Shown piece by piece: positions 1 to 7,647 of a DNA stretch of 64,000 bases. How positions within the stretch are numbered: position 1 is the stretch's first letter; each line of letters opens with the position of its first letter. Source of the DNA: Bacteroidales bacterium (lineage in GTDB: Bacteria; Bacteroidota; Bacteroidia; Bacteroidales; CAIWKO01); contig JALOBU010000003.1 in NCBI GenBank assembly GCA_023228145.1, forward strand, positions 1 to 64,000, written 5' to 3'. Both the position numbers and the translations under genes were made by a program. The notes below the pieces were generated by a model. That model saw only the letters and a list, made by a program, of their open reading frames with translations, made no database searches and was not told the DNA's origin.

Positions 1-52
1 AATATTTTGAGGTGTCAAAAAAAAAAGTAATTTTGCACTTCAATTTAAAAAT

Positions 53-126
53 TCCTCAGTAGCTCAGTTGGTTAGAGCATCTGACTGTTAATCAGAGGGT
101 CCCTGGTTCAAGTCCAGGCTGGGGAG
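53..126 (+). tRNA. tRNA-Asn (GTT)
   Basis: A full cloverleaf can be folded. The acceptor stem TCCTCAG pairs with CTGGGGA (one G-T wobble). The anticodon arm TCTGA/TCAGA encloses CTGTTAA with anticodon GTT, and the T-arm contains GGTTCAA. The discriminator base is G and the CCA end is not encoded. The sequence through position 133 is repeated exactly at 5304-5384, so this copy is one end of an integrated element. Confidence 0.97.
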
Positions 127-137
127 CAAAAATGAAA

Positions 138-170
138 AAGAGCCTCGCATTTTGTGAGGCTCTTGTTATT
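138..170 (+). terminator. Intrinsic terminator after tRNA-Asn
   Basis: AAGAGCCTC and GAGGCTCTT form a 9-bp stem around an 8-base loop, followed by a T-rich tail. It lies 11 bases downstream of the tRNA and probably ends its transcript. Confidence 0.75.
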
Positions 171-382
171 TCATAGATTTTATTTGAGCAGTATTGTGAG
201 CAAATTTAGGTTTATTTCGTTCAGACCGAATTAAGAATTATACTCAGACTTTTTTTGCATAATTGTACTCGACTTTTTATGATTGAAACAAAAATAAAAG
301 GGATATACTTGAAAGGATTTTTTGTTTCAAAATTCGATTGTTTAAACCGTAAATTTCCGATATAATATATCTGCTCTGCTTT

Positions 383-1162
383 TTAGGAGAAGTATGTAAT
401 TTTTCTAATACTTTTTTCAATCAATTTATTAGCTCCATATTCTCTTTTTTCAATCCAATTGCCTTTTTTATCGTACTTATACCTTATCTGATACATAATT
501 TCTTGAAGATTATTATCAGTTATTAGAGAATAAGTTACTTTTTCTTTAATCAGTTTTCCAGCAGAATTATAGATATATTCCTCAATTTCAGAAGGAAAAT
601 CATTTTCAATTTCTGATCCTTTAAAAGTTTCTTTTTTTACCAAAATATCATTATTGAAGTAATATTTCTCAACTCTGATACCACTGGCATGCTTTAAAAT
701 AGACTGAACTATTTTTCCCGAATTATCTACTTTATTTACAAGAGAATAGTTGTGTTTCTGTAATTTTAGATAAATACAATCCTCTTTCAATAAAATTCTA
801 AAATTATTCGTTTCACTAATTTTTAATACTGATAATTCATCATTTATAAAAATCTTTTCTAAAAAGCAAAATTCACCGAACTTCTCAGTGAAATAAATAT
901 TCGTTTGTAAAAACTCTTTTTGATTATTGTATATATTAATTGTTATTTTATCACTGCTGTAATCGTACTTTTTTGAATTAAAATTCTGCTTATCATCAAC
1001 ATAATAATTCAATTCATTATATGTGCCATTTCTATTATACTTTTCATAAAAATTACAACAACTCGGGAAAAATTCTGATTCTTCTCCATTTTTTATTTTA
1101 AAAAACCTTGTTGAAACTGTTTCAACTTCCCCATTATACTCAGATTTATAATCACTCAACAT
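383..1162 (-). CDS. Hypothetical protein with YD-repeat-like strands
   Basis: This 259-aa protein has no recognised full-length family. Its C-terminal half contains beta-strand units of the type seen in YD/RHS-like and MORN-like proteins, such as YIYNSAGKLIKEKVTY (197-211) and YKYDKKGNWIEKREY (228-242). No signal peptide or membrane segment is visible. It is the last gene of a three-gene minus-strand group. Its ATG lies one base after the stop of the upstream 65-aa gene (TAG-C-ATG), so translational coupling is likely. Its place as cargo in an integrated element suggests an accessory role, but no activity can be assigned. Confidence 0.7.
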   Translation of the reverse strand: MLSDYKSEYNGEVETVSTRFFKIKNGEESEFFPSCCNFYEKYNRNGTYNELNYYVDDKQNFNSKKYDYSSDKITINIYNNQKEFLQTNIYFTEKFGEFCFLEKIFINDELSVLKISETNNFRILLKEDCIYLKLQKHNYSLVNKVDNSGKIVQSILKHASGIRVEKYYFNNDILVKKETFKGSEIENDFPSEIEEYIYNSAGKLIKEKVTYSLITDNNLQEIMYQIRYKYDKKGNWIEKREYGANKLIEKSIRKITYFS

Positions 1163-1163
1163 G

Positions 1164-1361
1164 CTATTCCAGTTCTAAATCAGGAAGATATTTTTTATAC
1201 AGTCTTTCGTACTCCTCTTGTGATATGCGAAGAAATTTTAAAGCTTCTGAGTGTGAATATCCACATTCTTTTTTCAAGGTTAGGTATGTGGAAAATTTAC
1301 TGTAATCTTCCGACTCAGGAGTTTCTTCAAATCCGAAACCATTATCTCCTTCTTTTTCCAT
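1164..1361 (-). CDS. Small hypothetical protein, 65 aa
   Basis: The protein is acidic at the N-terminus. Its C-terminal helical part (about residues 25-58, with SHSEALKFLRISQEEYERL) could form a short helix-turn-helix, but the match is too weak to name a family. It is sandwiched between the nuclease-fold gene (12-base gap) and the 259-aa gene (1-base gap) on the same strand. That tight packing is the main evidence that it is real. It could be a regulator or a small partner of one of its neighbours. Confidence 0.6.
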   Translation of the reverse strand: MEKEGDNGFGFEETPESEDYSKFSTYLTLKKECGYSHSEALKFLRISQEEYERLYKKYLPDLELE

Positions 1362-1373
1362 GATTAAAAAAAT

Positions 1374-1898
1374 TTATAAGTATTTTGAGCAAAATTCCTT
1401 ATCATAAATTTCCCCATATTTATAAAACAAACCCCCTTTTTCAAGAAGTTTTTTTTCAGCATAAGGTTCTTTGATACTTAATTCAGGATTTTGAACTCTT
1501 CGAAATTCAAATTCAGATCGTCTTAACCGACCAATTTTTTCGATTTTATAATCTTGTCCTAAAATTACAATAAATAATTCATGCCAAGGATTTTTAATTC
1601 TTGTCGTTCTGCCATATTTATTTTCAGAAGTAATTACTTTAACAGAGATTTTTGAATCCTTTTTACCTTTTAAACTATTATAATCACATAAAATATCAAA
1701 ACCTTTTTCATTTTTTGAAGTATTTATTTCTGGATCCCTGCCTTCGTCTTCAAGAAATTGTAATACAACAAATTCTCCTATTCGCCCTATTATATTATCA
1801 TTTCCTCTTAGAGCAGAGGATTTGTCGGCAAATTCTAAAAAGTCTTTACGAGAAGAAAGATATTTGTTGCATATCTCTTTTTCTTTTATGTATTTCAT
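1374..1898 (-). CDS. Putative PD-(D/E)XK-fold protein
   Basis: The 174-aa protein has the residue order of a restriction-endonuclease-like fold: GRIGE (38-42, Glu42) in an early helix, GFDI (Asp68), then a strand with SVKV (Lys87). The position normally held by Glu or Asp two residues before the lysine is Ser85, so catalysis may be altered or use another acidic residue. It is the first gene of a three-gene cargo operon in the tRNA-Asn element, and a large hairpin (1948-2099) lies just upstream. Defence or element maintenance is a reasonable guess from context. The family is not identified. Confidence 0.6.
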   Translation of the reverse strand: MKYIKEKEICNKYLSSRKDFLEFADKSSALRGNDNIIGRIGEFVVLQFLEDEGRDPEINTSKNEKGFDILCDYNSLKGKKDSKISVKVITSENKYGRTTRIKNPWHELFIVILGQDYKIEKIGRLRRSEFEFRRVQNPELSIKEPYAEKKLLEKGGLFYKYGEIYDKEFCSKYL

Positions 1899-1947
1899 CG
1901 TTTAATCGATTTATTACATATCAGACCAAATATGTATATAAAACAAA

Positions 1948-2099
1948 AAAGCGTAGGTCTGTAGCTATTGTTCTCAGGTACCGCCAAGCACCTATCCTAC
2001 AAAGCACAGCCTACACCCATCTCGGGCGTAAAGCAGATACTCTTGTAGGATTCTTTAAAATTGGCGGTTTTAGAGAACAAGAATAAAGCTATACGCTTT
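1948..2099. other. Large nested hairpin, structured RNA or DNA element
   Basis: Five successive stems pair across 152 bases: 1948-1955 with 2092-2099 (AAAGCGTA/TACGCTTT), 1962-1966 with 2087-2091, 1968-1975 with 2073-2080 (TTGTTCTC/GAGAACAA), 1980-1987 with 2061-2068 (ACCGCCAA/TTGGCGGT), and 1995-2002 with 2043-2050 (TCCTACAA/TTGTAGGA). The apical loop is about 40 bases and contains CCC and GGG. The element is GC-richer than its surroundings and lies between two minus-strand genes. It could be a regulatory RNA in the leader of the 1374-1898 gene, a folded single-strand DNA site (origin or recombination hairpin), or a miniature inverted-repeat element. Confidence 0.7.
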
Positions 2100-2152
2100 A
2101 AAAATATTTAAAAGAACTCAAAATTATACAATGCTAATGCAAATATACAAAA

Positions 2153-3214
2153 TCAATTTTCAAGAATTAAAAAATTTTCATGTTTTACATTCACCAACAT
2201 ACCTTCTTTATAATATGCATTGTACTGTATTAAGCCATGTATTATTATTTCTGAACCTATCAACGAATCTAATATTTCTTCTATTTTATAAAATTCATTT
2301 GAGTTAACTCTTGCATTTAGTTTTTCCCCAACATCATTTTGTAAAATTATATTTGCATACTTTTTCTCTGTTTTAAATTTATCACAAACTTTATAAACTT
2401 TTATCAATTTTCCTTTAACATTGCGATAATAGTTATCATTTTTACCAAATCGGATATCATCGAACGTGCTAAGGTCTGTTTTTGTTGATTTTAAAACACA
2501 TTCTTGTTTTCTTTCAAATAATTCAGATAAAAATGTAAATAGAAGCTCTTGAATTTGCACAAAATCGTCATTTGAAATCTTTTTTTCTTGTGAATCTAAT
2601 GTAATAAAATCTTCAACAACAAACTCAAAAACCTTACTTATTGGATTTTCACGCAATAATTCTTCTAAAAGGTCTAAATATTCATTTCTTGATTCAATAT
2701 CTTCAAATTGTAGATGATTATTAATCACCATTTCCCACTTATTTTTGCTTATAGTTGGGAATTTTCTAATTAAAATCTTTAACTCGTTTTTTAGATAAGT
2801 ATTTAAATCTTCACAATTCAAACACTGTTTTAATAATAGTTCCTTTTCATTTCGTTTTTCTTCTTCATCAATAATATAAATTAATCTTTGCCCTTTAATA
2901 CCGAACTCAATTTTAATAAGGCACATCTTCTTTAATTCACTTATTGAAGAACTTATAGCACCTGTTTTTCTATTGAACTTTTTTTCAAAATACCCATTTG
3001 TAGCATAGCAATATCCCTTTTCTTTTTCTTTACAAATCCGAAAAATTTCGAGGTAAATAAGCTTTGCTAAATCAGGTAAATCTTGTTGAATAATATATTC
3101 AAACCCTTCCCAAGATGAATTGCTTTGACGAACAGTAAAATTTCCCATAAAATAGATTTTAAAATTATTTACCGATCCGCCCCAGCTCAATAAAAAGCCA
3201 GCACTTGTAAGCAT
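2153..3214 (-). CDS. Winged-helix DNA-binding protein, possible replication initiator
   Basis: The protein is 353 aa from the first ATG. A second ATG at 3148 (MGNFTVRQSN) is a more natural start and gives 331 aa. Residues about 40-115 read as a winged helix-turn-helix (LAKLIYLEIFRICK, then GYFEKKFNRKTGAISSSISELKKMCLIKIEF), as in replisome-organiser and plasmid-initiator proteins. The middle is helical and acidic. The last 85 residues are strand-rich and resemble an OB-like fold. Upstream (3326-3453) are three hairpins and an AT-rich repeat tract that could be its binding site. A transcription regulator of the element is the alternative. The family assignment is inference. Confidence 0.6.
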   Translation of the reverse strand: MLTSAGFLLSWGGSVNNFKIYFMGNFTVRQSNSSWEGFEYIIQQDLPDLAKLIYLEIFRICKEKEKGYCYATNGYFEKKFNRKTGAISSSISELKKMCLIKIEFGIKGQRLIYIIDEEEKRNEKELLLKQCLNCEDLNTYLKNELKILIRKFPTISKNKWEMVINNHLQFEDIESRNEYLDLLEELLRENPISKVFEFVVEDFITLDSQEKKISNDDFVQIQELLFTFLSELFERKQECVLKSTKTDLSTFDDIRFGKNDNYYRNVKGKLIKVYKVCDKFKTEKKYANIILQNDVGEKLNARVNSNEFYKIEEILDSLIGSEIIIHGLIQYNAYYKEGMLVNVKHENFLILEN

Positions 3215-3764
3215 ATCCTTACCACCTCATAAATTGAGGGTTTTACGAAGTTGTACTAAAATACATTTTGCAATAATAATGCTTGGGATAACTAAAATCA
3301 AGAAAACATACTAATTATTTTGCCCTATCGATTTTTCGATAGATATTAATAGTATTAATAAAAGATAATATTAAAATAGAATAATAAATAATAAATAATA
3401 GAAGGTAATCACAACGTGATTACCTACTTAGTTAGCAATTACGATGTAATTGCTTTTATTAATTATTAAAATGTTTAGGAATAATAGTATGTCTAAAATA
3501 AGTTATACCTCAAAAACACTTTTTATCCAACTCAAAAATTGTGATTTCTTGAAAAAGAATCAACTCAAATGCGAATTAATGAATTTGCTTATATTAATCG
3601 ATATTTTGATTTTTTTTTGTTAACTGATAAAATTGTGAGATCAAAATAGAAACCCCTCAAAGTATTTTAAAAAAACGGCTTATTTTAAAGATAAAATTTG
3701 GTTTTAATATTTTCTAATTAAATTAATCAAATTTCAATTGAACTTGAATCAGATAAATTATTTG
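3215..3764. promoter_or_regulatory. Gene-free region with three hairpins and AT-rich repeats
   Basis: No credible gene is seen. Three short perfect hairpins occur: 3326-3343 (CTATCGA/TCGATAG), 3404-3424 (GGTAATCAC/GTGATTACC) and 3435-3453 (GCAATTAC/GTAATTGC). The first two are separated by a tract of repeated AATA/ATAATA units (about 3360-3400). The last hairpin is followed by a T-rich run. The region is downstream of the integrase and upstream of the winged-helix gene, so it may combine the integrase terminator with the promoter, operator or replication origin for that gene. Confidence 0.45.
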
Positions 3765-5123
3765 CTAATTCTTTAATTCTTCAAAATATGTGTTCATTTT
3801 TTCATCAATATAAGAGCGAGATAATTCAACATATCTATAAAATTCACTACTCGTACTACTATGACCGGAAATTTCTCTTGCTATAACCTCTGGAATTCCA
3901 AGTCTTAGCATTGTTGTTATTGCGGTTCTTCTCATTACATGTGTAGTCAAAAGTTCAGCAAATGATGTTTTTATTTTAACCTCAATATTTACACCTCTTT
4001 TGCTACGAATTTTCTTGATTTCGTCTGTCCACAAACAATGCCTTCCTAATTCTTTTAGATATTCATTTATTTTTTGATGGCTATATTGCGGTAAAAGTCT
4101 TTCAGATTTACTTTCGTATTTTTTTATAATATCAATAGCATATGGCGGTAATTTAATAGTAGTAAGCGTTTTAGTCTTTTTAGAAACAACATTTAAATAG
4201 TAATTATTTCTTTCAATTTTCAAGTTTTCTTTTGTTAATGACATTAAATCACTCACTCTTAAAGCTACTGTGCAACCGAATACAAAAATGTCTTTTATTC
4301 TTTGTATTTTTTCTGGTAATGAGTTTTCGAATTCCTTGTCATTAATAAGTTTTTTAAGTTGTTCAGGCTGAAGGGCAATAATTGGTATTTCTTCCTTTAT
4401 CACATAAAAGTCCTTGTGATATGAGCCTATAGGGAGGTCTTTTTCTGATATTAAATAGGCAAAAAAGGCTTTTAGAATTTTAATTTTCGAACCTACTGCA
4501 TTATCAAAATTGTTGCAGTCATTATAAAGGAATTCAGTAAAACGATAGTAAAACTCTTTGTAATACCGTTTAATATATGATAATTCCTCCTTCTTGATTA
4601 AATCTAAGTTATATAAGATGAGGTTGAATTTTTTCTTTTGTTCGAATTCAACTAAAATCGTACGTAAAGATTTATATCGATCAATAGTACTTTGAGAAAT
4701 TTTAGATCCATTTTTCTGTAATCGTGTTCCAATTTTACTATCCTTTATAAATTCATCATATAGCATTAGAAATGACATTGTTTTTGACGGCTTTTTTACC
4801 TTTTCTTCCCTTTTTGGTATCAGAAGCTGAGAATTTAAAAAAGCCTTTAAATTCTCGTTATTTATCGGTGAATTTTGTATTACTGAATTTCTGTAGAAAG
4901 CTAAAAGATTATTTTCAAGTTTATTTAGAAGTAGGTTAATTTCTTCAAGGTTATCTTTTCCTCTAACTTTAATAGCTCTTTTAATATCTGTATCCCAATA
5001 ATTAGGATTTATCTTTTGTCTCGTAGAGTAGATAAGTCTTCTTGCATTATAATTGAAGTGAAGTAGAATCAAAGTTTCTTCTTTAGCTTTTTTATCGTAC
5101 AAATAATAATTTACTGTTGGCAT
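3765..5123 (-). CDS. Tyrosine recombinase / integrase
   Basis: The 452-aa site-specific recombinase probably integrates and excises this element at tRNA-Asn. An N-terminal arm-binding domain of the Bacteroidetes type (about 1-100) is followed by a SAM-like core-binding domain (about 115-235) and a catalytic domain. The catalytic signature is complete: Arg289 in ALRVSDL, His395-x-x-Arg398 in HVMRRT, His421 in SGHSS, and the likely nucleophile Tyr431 in FYRYVEL. The gene starts 180 bp from the right-hand tRNA copy and reads into the element. Confidence 0.93.
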   Translation of the reverse strand: MPTVNYYLYDKKAKEETLILLHFNYNARRLIYSTRQKINPNYWDTDIKRAIKVRGKDNLEEINLLLNKLENNLLAFYRNSVIQNSPINNENLKAFLNSQLLIPKREEKVKKPSKTMSFLMLYDEFIKDSKIGTRLQKNGSKISQSTIDRYKSLRTILVEFEQKKKFNLILYNLDLIKKEELSYIKRYYKEFYYRFTEFLYNDCNNFDNAVGSKIKILKAFFAYLISEKDLPIGSYHKDFYVIKEEIPIIALQPEQLKKLINDKEFENSLPEKIQRIKDIFVFGCTVALRVSDLMSLTKENLKIERNNYYLNVVSKKTKTLTTIKLPPYAIDIIKKYESKSERLLPQYSHQKINEYLKELGRHCLWTDEIKKIRSKRGVNIEVKIKTSFAELLTTHVMRRTAITTMLRLGIPEVIAREISGHSSTSSEFYRYVELSRSYIDEKMNTYFEELKN

Positions 5124-5303
5124 TTTTTGTTATAAAAGTCCCAAGAATAATAATTGGGGACAACATTGGGGAGAGAAATTTCTGTTTTTATAAGTTTTTG
5201 AAAATTTATAATTGCGAAATGAATAGGTTATACACTGACATTATTTCAAGTTTTCTCAAAAATTGCCTAATACAGATTGGTTCTAATAACAAATTATACA
5301 GAC

Positions 5304-5377
5304 TCCTCAGTAGCTCAGTTGGTTAGAGCATCTGACTGTTAATCAGAGGGTCCCTGGTTCAAGTCCAGGCTGGGGAG
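5304..5377 (+). tRNA. tRNA-Asn (GTT), second copy
   Basis: It is identical over all 74 bases to the copy at 53-126, with the same GTT anticodon and no encoded CCA. The seven following bases are also identical. Downstream it has a different terminator hairpin, and then the GIY-YIG gene and two partial copies of its own 3' half. Confidence 0.97.
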
Positions 5378-5384
5378 CAAAAAT

Positions 5385-5410
5385 AAAGCCGTTGAAAGAC
5401 GGCTTTTTTT
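5385..5410 (+). terminator. Intrinsic terminator after second tRNA-Asn
   Basis: AAAGCCGT pairs with ACGGCTTT around a six-base loop and runs into seven Ts. Nearly the same hairpin recurs at 5735-5759 behind the first tRNA fragment and at 13802-13827. Confidence 0.8.
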
Positions 5411-5424
5411 ATAAAAAAACAGTT

Positions 5425-5682
5425 ATGGTTTTTACTGTGTATGTTTTAAAAAGCCTTTCAACAGGGAAACTATATACCGGACAAACAGAGGATATTCAAA
5501 GACGGATCAATGAACATCAGACGGAAACTGGTCCTGTTAGATATACAAAAGGACGTGGTCCTTGGGAATTAGTTTATACCGAAGACTTTTCAGATCGTTC
5601 TCAGGCAATGGCCAGAGAAAAATATTTGAAAACGGGTGCCGGGCGTGATTTTATAAAACGACAGTTGTTTTTGAAAGGTTAA
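5425..5682 (+). CDS. Mini GIY-YIG endonuclease inserted behind tRNA-Asn
   Basis: The protein is 85 aa from the ATG at 5425; an in-frame ATG at 5392 lies inside the terminator stem and is unlikely to be used. It is one complete GIY-YIG domain of the short UvrC/YhbQ-like type: VYVLKS and KLYTGQT for the two motif halves, an arginine in DIQRRINEH, and the catalytic-type glutamate in MAREKYLK. The stop codon TAA is contributed by the tRNA-Asn fragment that follows (GTTAATC at 5678-5684). So the gene fits exactly between a terminator and a truncated tRNA, as expected of a homing-type cassette that uses the anticodon loop as its target. The enzyme fold is sure; the mobility is inference. Confidence 0.85.
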   Translation: MVFTVYVLKSLSTGKLYTGQTEDIQRRINEHQTETGPVRYTKGRGPWELVYTEDFSDRSQAMAREKYLKTGAGRDFIKRQLFLKG

Positions 5683-5730
5683 TCAGAGGGTCCCTGTCCG
5701 CCGCGGCGGACAAGTCCAGGCTGGGGAGCA
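5678..5730 (+). pseudogene. tRNA-Asn 3' half with inserted palindrome, copy 1
   Basis: The sequence begins exactly at the anticodon (GTTAATCAGAGGG) and runs through the 3' end (CTGGGGAGCA). Relative to the intact tRNA, the T-loop bases GTTC are replaced by a 15-base block that makes the perfect 16-bp palindrome GTCCGCCGCGGCGGAC (5696-5711). The 5' half is absent, so no functional tRNA can form. Confidence 0.85.
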
Positions 5731-5734
5731 AACA

Positions 5735-5759
5735 AAAAGCCGTTGAAAGACGGCTTTTT
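5735..5759 (+). terminator. Terminator hairpin behind tRNA fragment
   Basis: AAAAGCCGT/ACGGCTTTTT forms the same stem and loop as 5385-5410. It appears to have been duplicated together with the tRNA 3' half. Confidence 0.7.
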
Positions 5760-5779
5760 ATGCAATAAGAAACGGCATT

Positions 5780-5829
5780 GTTAGTCAGAGGGTCCCTGTC
5801 CGCCGCGGCGGACAAGTCCAGGCTGGGAA
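5780..5829 (+). pseudogene. tRNA-Asn 3' half with inserted palindrome, copy 2
   Basis: This is a second copy starting at the anticodon (GTTAGTCAGAGGG, one change). The identical 16-bp palindrome lies at 5798-5813 and the acceptor end is altered (CTGGGAAG). No nuclease gene lies in front of this copy; the 20 bases between terminator and fragment may be what remains of a deleted cassette. Confidence 0.8.
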
Positions 5830-5840
5830 GAATAAAATTA

Positions 5841-5875
5841 AGGGCTTCAGAAATAACTTACTGAAGCCCTTTTTA
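5841..5875. terminator. Bidirectional intrinsic terminator
   Basis: AGGGCTTCAG pairs perfectly with CTGAAGCCCT around ten bases. T-rich tails exist on both strands. It lies between the plus-strand tRNA array and the end of the minus-strand pruA gene, so it could serve both. Confidence 0.75.
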
Positions 5876-5960
5876 TTTTACCAAAACATCCGGTTTTATT
5901 CTTGATTAAAAATAGTGTCTTCCACTTTAAATGTAAAAAAAAATTCACATCTGTACAAAC

Positions 5961-7592
5961 TTATTTTTGCAACATATAAGGATAACGATAATCATTTGCG
6001 GGCAACAATGTTTCCTTAATTGTTCTTGGGCTTACCCATCTTAAAAGATTCAAATGGCTTCCTGATTTATCGTTTGTTCCGGATGCTCTTGCTCCACCAA
6101 AGGGCTGTTGTCCTACCATTGCTCCTGACGGTTTGTCATTAAAATAAAAATTTCCTGCTGCATATCTTAAATGTTTGCAAGCTTTAATCAAAGCATATTT
6201 GTCTTTTGAAAATACGGAACCCGTGAGAGCATAGGGTGATGTTTTGTCGCATATTTTCAACGTTTCTTCATATTCATTATCGTGATACACATAAATGGTC
6301 ATCACAGGTCCGAAAATTTCTTCTTCCATTGTCAGGAAATGAGGATTTGTTGTATGAATTATTGTTGGCTGAATAAAATAACCTTTTGATTTGTCGCCTT
6401 CACCACCAATCATAATTGTTGCATCATTTGATTTTTTTGCTCTTTCAATATACGACATGATATTATCAAATGAAGCCTCATCAATTACTGCATTTACGAA
6501 ATTGTCAAAATCTCTTACATCACCAACTTTAATGCTGTTTGTCATGTCGAGCACATAGCTTTTTATTTGCGGCCACAATGATTCTGGAATATATGCCCGT
6601 GAGGCAGCAGAACATTTTTGTCCCTGATATTCAAAAGCACCACGAACAATTGCTGTTGCAACTTCAATCGCATTGGCTGAATTATGAACAAAAATAAAAT
6701 CTTTTCCGCCAGTTTCACCTACAAGTTTTGGATAAGATTTATACACGGAAAGCTTATCACTTGTATTTTTCCACAAAGTATTAAAAGTGCTTGTTGACCC
6801 GGTAAAATGTATTCCTGCAAGTTCAGGCTGGTTCAGAACTACATTACTAATTAAAGAGCCCTGACCGGGAATAAAATTAATAACTCCATCAGGCAAACCC
6901 GCCTCACTAAGAATTTTCATTAAAAAATAATTTGACAAAAGAGACGTGGTAGCGGGTTTCCAGACTGTGGTATTTCCCATCAAAGCCACCGAAGTGTTCA
7001 AGTTTGCAGCAATAGCGGTAAAGTTGAATGGAGAAATCGTAAAAATAAAACCTTCAAGCGGCCTGTACTCTATTCTATTAATCATATCGAAATCGGTTGT
7101 AGGTTGGTCACCATATATTTTTGCAGCGAAATGGGCGTTGAATCTTAGAAAATCTATTACTTCGCAAGCTGCGTCAATTTCTGCCTGAAAACAATTTTTC
7201 CCTTGACCAAGCATGGTTGCAGCGTTTAATGAGTTTCTGTATTTTTTTGAAATTAGCTCTGCTGCCTTGATTAAAATAGATGCTCTTTCAATCCATGAAA
7301 TATTCATCCAGTCTTCTTTTGCTTTTAATGCAGCATCAACAGCCATTTTAACTTCTTTCTCGCTTGCGATATGGTAAGTTGCCAATACATGTTGATGGTC
7401 ATGTGGCATGGTCAGCTTTTTTGTTTTGCCTGTTCTTACTTCTTTTCCGTCAATGATGAGCGGTATTTCAAATTCAGTACTGCACTGAACATTTATTTCA
7501 TTTTGAAGCTTGGTTCTTTCTTCACTACCGCTTATATATTGAAAAACAGGTTCATTCTTTGGTTCTCTGAAATTAAATATTGCATTGTTCAT
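5961..7592 (-). CDS. pruA: L-glutamate gamma-semialdehyde dehydrogenase
   Basis: This cytosolic enzyme oxidises glutamate-5-semialdehyde (in equilibrium with pyrroline-5-carboxylate) to glutamate with NAD+, the second step of proline breakdown. The 543-aa length matches single-function PruA proteins. The fold markers are ISPFNF (Rossmann region), FTGST (263-267), the general base Glu293 in LVGETGGKD and the catalytic Cys327 in YQGQKCSAASR. The C-terminal part has the conserved PFGGARASGTNDKSG stretch. No proline dehydrogenase is nearby. It follows another aldehyde dehydrogenase gene on the same strand, separated by a 116-base hairpin. Confidence 0.93.
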   Translation of the reverse strand: MNNAIFNFREPKNEPVFQYISGSEERTKLQNEINVQCSTEFEIPLIIDGKEVRTGKTKKLTMPHDHQHVLATYHIASEKEVKMAVDAALKAKEDWMNISWIERASILIKAAELISKKYRNSLNAATMLGQGKNCFQAEIDAACEVIDFLRFNAHFAAKIYGDQPTTDFDMINRIEYRPLEGFIFTISPFNFTAIAANLNTSVALMGNTTVWKPATTSLLSNYFLMKILSEAGLPDGVINFIPGQGSLISNVVLNQPELAGIHFTGSTSTFNTLWKNTSDKLSVYKSYPKLVGETGGKDFIFVHNSANAIEVATAIVRGAFEYQGQKCSAASRAYIPESLWPQIKSYVLDMTNSIKVGDVRDFDNFVNAVIDEASFDNIMSYIERAKKSNDATIMIGGEGDKSKGYFIQPTIIHTTNPHFLTMEEEIFGPVMTIYVYHDNEYEETLKICDKTSPYALTGSVFSKDKYALIKACKHLRYAAGNFYFNDKPSGAMVGQQPFGGARASGTNDKSGSHLNLLRWVSPRTIKETLLPANDYRYPYMLQK

Positions 7593-7647
7593 AGTATAAT
7601 TTTTTTAAATGGTTTGTTGTTTTACATGTAAAATTGCGATACTTAGG

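Larger units (their letters stand above)
53..5384. mobile_element. Integrated element between duplicated tRNA-Asn
   Basis: An 81-bp perfect direct repeat (53-133 and 5304-5384), consisting of the whole tRNA-Asn plus seven 3' bases, bounds about 5.2 kb. A tyrosine recombinase gene lies at the right end, 180 bp from the right tRNA copy and reading inward. All five genes inside are on the minus strand and none is a recognisable housekeeping gene. This is the usual layout of a tRNA-targeting integrative element. The unusual point is that the complete tRNA, not only its 3' part, is present at both ends. A tandem tRNA pair that later received an insertion is the alternative. No conjugation or phage structural genes are present, so it would need outside help to transfer. 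Confidence 0.65.

Noticed and set aside
1652..2086. Open reading frame of 144 aa on the plus strand across the large hairpin
   Set aside because: It runs antisense through the nuclease-fold gene and the hairpin, has low-complexity composition and no domain. The paired stems explain the sequence better.
1948..2099. Integron attC site
   Set aside because: The outer arms lack the RYYYAAC/GTTRRRY boxes and no integron integrase or cassette array is present. Only the general folded shape is similar.
3360..3460. Possible CRISPR-like repeats
   Set aside because: The AATA units are short and imperfect, the hairpins differ in sequence, no regular spacers exist and no cas genes are nearby.
53..5384. 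Prophage
   Set aside because: No capsid, terminase, tail or lysis gene is present in the 5.2 kb.
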